Assembly: GCA_017871115.1 (NCBI GenBank)
Contig: JAFCIZ010000007.1
Coordinates: 1,054,001 to 1,118,000 of the forward strand
Source: Cunninghamella blakesleeana
Lineage: Eukaryota; Mucoromycota; Mucoromycetes; Mucorales; Cunninghamellaceae
Reading direction: 5' to 3'
DNA length: 64,000 nucleotides
This document shows, in pieces, positions 60,224 to 64,000 of the stretch (its first letter is position 1; every line of letters starts with the position of its first letter). The translations under genes were made by a program, and so were the position numbers. A model generated the notes under the pieces. The model did no database searches. It saw only the letters and a list, made by a program, of their open reading frames with translations, and was not told where the DNA came from.

Positions 60224-60422
60224 CATATAAAAGCTACTCGCTACTTATTTTTTATATGGAAACAATATATATATTAAAGGTTTTTGATCAAAATAGCTGG
60301 TGGTGGAGAAAATTAAAAATCCGATCCATTTTTATTATTTTTGTTGACGAAGTTAAAAATTTCTCCTTTTCTCTATTTTTTTGAACTACTTTGTAAATAA
60401 ATAAATAAATAAATAAATAAAA

Positions 60423-62636
60423 ATGGAACCATCAGCAGATCAATCTAATGATAAAAATATAGCTAATGATCAAGAAATAGAAAAGTCAACCGATACTGTT
60501 TCTGATGAAATGGAAGTTTCAAAAATTGAAAATGAACCTGAACAAAGTGAACAAGTTAAAATAGAACAAGTTAATGAAATTAAAAGCGAAAGTATGGATG
60601 AAGTAGATAAAGAAGGTGAAAGTGAAGATAAGGGCGAAGAGGAACAAGATAAAGAAGAAGAGGGTAATCAAGTAGAAAGCGATGATACAAGACCCTCAAC
60701 ATCGACACCCAATATAAAAACAAACACCTTATCTAAAGAAGAAAATATATTATCACGCTCACAACTTGATGAAACGGCACGCAAATATCTTTTTGATCAA
60801 ACAAAATCAGTTGAAATCCCACCACATACAGCTGCTTGGTTTGATATCAATAGTATTCATAATGTAGAACGTATTTCTTTACCTGAATTTTTTACTGGAC
60901 GTAATCAATCGAAAACACCTGCTATTTATCAAGATTACCGTGACTTTATGATTAACACTTATAGACTGAATCCAAAGGAATATTTAGCTGTTACTGCTTG
61001 TCGTAGAAACTTGGCCGGTGATGTTTGTGCTATTATGCGTGTCCATGCATTTTTAGAGCAATGGGGTCTTATAAATTATAAGGTATATATTGATATTTTA
61101 TTATTATATATAATCATATAAAGTATAATACTAAGATTAATTAATTATAATACTTTTTATTATTATTAATAATATATATAATCTTTTTAGTGTGCTCCTT
61201 CTACTTTGCCATCAACTGTTGGTCCACCTTTCACTGGCCATTTTAGAGTTACTGCAGATACACCAAGAGGATTACAACCATTTAAACCCAACTTTAAATC
61301 ACTTGGTCCAGATGGGAATAACAATAATAATATAGAACAACAATCATCAGAATCGAAAGAAATAAAATCAGAAGAAAAACCTAAAAGTGAATGGCGACAA
61401 CGATTATTTGACGATAGTAATGAATTTTTTATATCAGAAAATACAAAACCTATGAAAAACTGCATTACTTGTGGTGTGGATTGTACAAAAGAATACTATC
61501 ATAGTCTAAAATCACGTAATATGGATATTTGTCCCATCTGCTATCAACAAGGCCGTTTTCCATCTGTCATGTTTAGTAGCGATTTTATAAAATACAACGA
61601 CTCCACTTCAATGGGCGATGACGATTCATATCAAGGTGATCAATGGACAGATCAAGAAACACTATTATTATTAGAAGGTATTGAATTATACGATGATGAT
61701 TGGAATGCTATTGCGGAACATGTTCAAACACGTACTAGGGAACAGTGTCTTGCTCAATTTTTACAATTACCTATTGAAGAACCTTATCGATCTGGCCAGC
61801 CATCTTCCGTTGCTATTGAACACAAACGTACCCCTTTTTCTCGTGCCGATAATCCTATCATGTCTATCATCGCCTTTTTAGCTTCTGCCGTAGATCCAGA
61901 AGTCGCTTCAGCTGCCGCTAATGCTGCTGTGCAAGTACAAAAAGATTTAAAACTTAAACAGCAACAAACGTCAAACTCAGTCAATGATAAAGATAATACA
62001 GACAATATTGATAATAATGAAATGGATAAGGATAAGGATATAAAAATGTTAACAACTACTGAAGATGATTCGCCAATTTCAAAAAGAGATAGCATGGATG
62101 TGGATGAAGTTGAAGGTAAAGATAAAGGTGAAAAAATGCATGGTGTTGAATTAGAAGAAAGACCAAAGAAAAAACCTAGAACAGCCATTGAAAAAGCGGC
62201 ATCTGTAGCTCTAGGATCTGCTGCTGCCAAAGCACAATCCTTAGCAGGTATTGAAGAAGGTGAAATTCGACGATTAGTACATGCCGTAATAGAAAATGAA
62301 ATTAAAAAATTAGAATTAAAGATGAGTCATTTTGAAGAATTGGAAACAGTATTAGACAGTGAACTGGAAAATATCAGAGAACAGCGAAAAAATGTATTTT
62401 TACAACGTTTACTATACAAAAAATCTTCCACTTTGTTACAAAATCAAATTGATGAAAAAGGCGGTATACCTGAATTAGTAGATAGTGGTTTTACATCTCA
62501 GCAATTACAATCTTTTATGGATAAACATATGTTTAAAGAGCATTATCGACTTGCTTCTTCCTACACTCTCACCGATGAAGCTTTGCTACCAACCCAAAAA
62601 GAAGAACAAAATCAACAATCTATATTATCACTTTAA
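60423..62636 (+). CDS. SWI/SNF or RSC complex subunit (Swi3/Rsc8 type)
   Basis: Core scaffold subunit of ATP-dependent chromatin remodellers. Two exons, 60423-61082 and 61191-62636, give 701 aa; the intron follows LINYK in phase 0. An acidic N-terminus is followed by the SWIRM domain (about residues 125-220: [20 protein letters not shown] ... [13 protein letters not shown] ... [13 protein letters not shown]). Then comes the conserved [23 protein letters not shown]-like zinc finger (CITCGVDC ... [11 protein letters not shown]) precedes a SANT domain ([20 protein letters not shown], then [20 protein letters not shown]). A nuclear basic patch ([13 protein letters not shown]) and C-terminal helix/coiled coil follow. 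Fungi usually encode Swi3 and Rsc8 paralogues; domain content alone does not separate them here, though the short length favours Rsc8. Confidence 0.93.
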
Positions 62637-63322
62637 TTTTTTTTTTTTTTTTTACTATTACTTTTATAATTATTATTATTATTTTGTCACAATCTACTCT
62701 ATAAAGTCATTAAATTATAGTATTTCATATACATTTTTTATTATCCTTACAATTTTATTTAAATGTAAGATGTGTGCATGCTTGTTTATGTATTTTTATA
62801 CGTAATAATAATTAGTGTTTTTATCATTTTTTTCTTAAAAAAAAAAAGATATGATAAACGATGTATATTTCTTATATTTATATTGCACCTTTAATTCATT
62901 TTTTAAAATTTCAGAATATACAGAGTGGGGTAAAGTTTAGTAAAGTGGCCTCAATATTTCTCTGGAAATACAAATCTGTATTATATCAAACGTTTGGTAT
63001 AATATATTTATGAACTTCAGATTTCTTATTATATATAGGTAAAGCCTTTCATATTTAAAAAAAACTCTAAATAATGGAAAATAGATTCATACATGTAACT
63101 ATATTTACATTAACTAAGAAATTGTAATTAGAAAGTAGAGAAACAACTTTCAAAAGATAAACGAAGAGTAAAAAAATGATATTTATTCTTATGAGTAACA
63201 AGTGAAAAAAAAAAAAAATTCTAATTAAGAAATTAACTGTATACCCATATGATCTCCTTTTATAACGCTTTTATTTTTATCGATTTCCTTTTAAATATAT
63301 AATATTTCTAATAAATAACCAA
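62637..63322. other. Convergent intergenic spacer
   Basis: 686 nt between the converging SWIRM and TSR4-like genes: T and A runs, ATT repeats, and 3' UTR-like sequence. A 106-codon plus frame at 62485-62805 only overlaps the SWIRM exon in another frame. Nothing else seen. Confidence 0.5.
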
Positions 63323-64000
63323 TTAATCTAATTCATATTGTGTAATGGCAGTTTCTAAAACATAAGAGGTATCAAGTACATCGCCTGGATGACAGTCATT
63401 TTTACATACATATATCAAAATAGTTCCAAACTCCATTCCCATACTAAAACTATCCATTTTTGATTTACTTTGTTGTTGTTGCTGCTGTTGCTGATTTTTA
63501 TTTTTCAAAGCATATTCAGATGTAGGCAATAAAGATAATATGTTGGGCATTAATTGCATTTCAAATATTTTAGATTGGCCACATTGATGACACTTTTCAT
63601 GAAGCTGATTATTAGTATTATTATCCGAACGAAGTTCATGATAAAGTAGGGGCAATCCATTCCATTCATAACGTAAACATTGGCTAGGTTCGTAAGCAAC
63701 TCTTTCTGTGAATTTTTTAAATTGTTTATCCACACCACGGGGCAATTGCTGTTTTTCATATTGCTCATTTGCCCAAGTGCCACCATCTCCATGATCATCA
63801 TTATCATTATCGTTATTTTCAAGCAATTCATTTTCCATATCGATGTATTCTTGATATTTCGTCATATCAATTCCCATATCAGTATCTTTATTGGTCACTT
63901 CAGGTGTAATATAAATGTACTCTCCAGGAAATGAGGGCAAATTATCTACATTGACTAGTGGTAAATCAATATGTGGCATTTTGATTTGTTTTGTAATAGC
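63323..64000 (-). CDS. TSR4: TSR4/PDCD2-type ribosomal protein chaperone, C-terminal part
   Basis: TSR4/PDCD2 proteins escort newly made uS5 (Rps2) to the 40S assembly pathway. From the TAA at 63325-63323 the frame reads leftward through an in-frame ATG at 63979 and stays open to the window edge, so the true 5' end is probably outside. The visible part shows the PDCD2 C-terminal domain: AYEPSQCLRYEWNGLPLLYH, then CHQCGQSKIFEMQLMPNILS, then MEFGTILIYVCKNDC. These are the two CX2C pairs and the EPxQCxRY motif of the family. A PSFPGEYIYITPE segment precedes it. A Gln run (about 8) interrupts the domain. If 63979 were the real start, the N-terminal zinc domain would be missing. Confidence 0.85.
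   Translation of the reverse strand, partial: AITKQIKMPHIDLPLVNVDNLPSFPGEYIYITPEVTNKDTDMGIDMTKYQEYIDMENELLENNDNDNDDHGDGGTWANEQYEKQQLPRGVDKQFKKFTERVAYEPSQCLRYEWNGLPLLYHELRSDNNTNNQLHEKCHQCGQSKIFEMQLMPNILSLLPTSEYALKNKNQQQQQQQQSKSKMDSFSMGMEFGTILIYVCKNDCHPGDVLDTSYVLETAITQYELD

Larger units (their letters stand above)
58414..60422. other. 2 kb divergent spacer between SEC16 and the SWIRM gene
   Basis: Contains a small minus-strand candidate gene (58911-59132, listed separately), numerous A/T runs, a TAG/AGC trinucleotide run (60170-60222, listed separately) and a TAAA run at 60393-60420 abutting the next ATG. A 98-codon plus frame at 60088-60384 is made largely of repeats and is not credited. Confidence 0.45.

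Noticed and set aside
60088..60384. 98-codon plus-strand frame before the SWIRM gene
   Set aside because: Composed mainly of Ile, Val and Ala from ATT and AGT repeats; more likely leader or promoter DNA.

Overview
This is a 64 kb window of nuclear DNA from an AT-rich, intron-dense fungus. Almost every gene is broken by short introns with GTAAGT/GTAAAT donors and TAG/CAG acceptors. The protein set is fungal: six-IQ myosin V, diaphanous-type formin, SEC16, Swi3/Rsc8-like SWIRM protein and a YVC1-like channel. An early-diverging lineage such as Mucoromycota is my best guess, partly because one intron looks like a minor-spliceosome (U12-type) AT-AC intron. The species is not identified. I reconstructed exon chains by hand for most genes; where lengths are given, the reading phases close.

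Layout. 1-8 kb: a partial 3' exon, then ADE12 (adenylosuccinate synthase) and BMS1 (40S-assembly GTPase), both on the minus strand. 8-10.5 kb: gene-poor, with decayed coding-like stretches. 10.5-19 kb: three plus-strand genes, an MCT-type MFS transporter, a probable TRP-like vacuolar channel and an ARF-GAP of the Gcs1/ArfGAP1 type. 19-26 kb: gene-poor, with a Tc1/mariner transposase relic, microsatellites, a two-TM membrane protein and a disordered protein. 26-34.6 kb: a 911-aa single-exon membrane-anchored disordered protein, a barley pathogen-related-like (SnoaL/NTF2 fold) protein and a C-type (K/T) cyclin.

34.9-64 kb is a compact housekeeping block: myosin V, an Alb1-like 60S factor, ZPR1, prefoldin subunit 5, formin, SEC16, a Swi3/Rsc8-type chromatin remodeller subunit and the 3' part of a TSR4/PDCD2-type chaperone. 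Themes are polarised growth and secretion (myosin V, formin, SEC16, ARF-GAP) and ribosome biogenesis or protein folding (BMS1, Alb1-like, ZPR1, prefoldin 5, TSR4). Nothing indicates a co-regulated cluster, but two head-to-head pairs (cyclin/myosin V and Alb1-like/ZPR1) share short promoters.

The most notable observation is the 121-nt intron of the prefoldin 5 gene. It starts ATATCCTTT, ends AC, and lies exactly where the conserved protein sequence requires an intron. No tRNA, rRNA or CRISPR array was seen.
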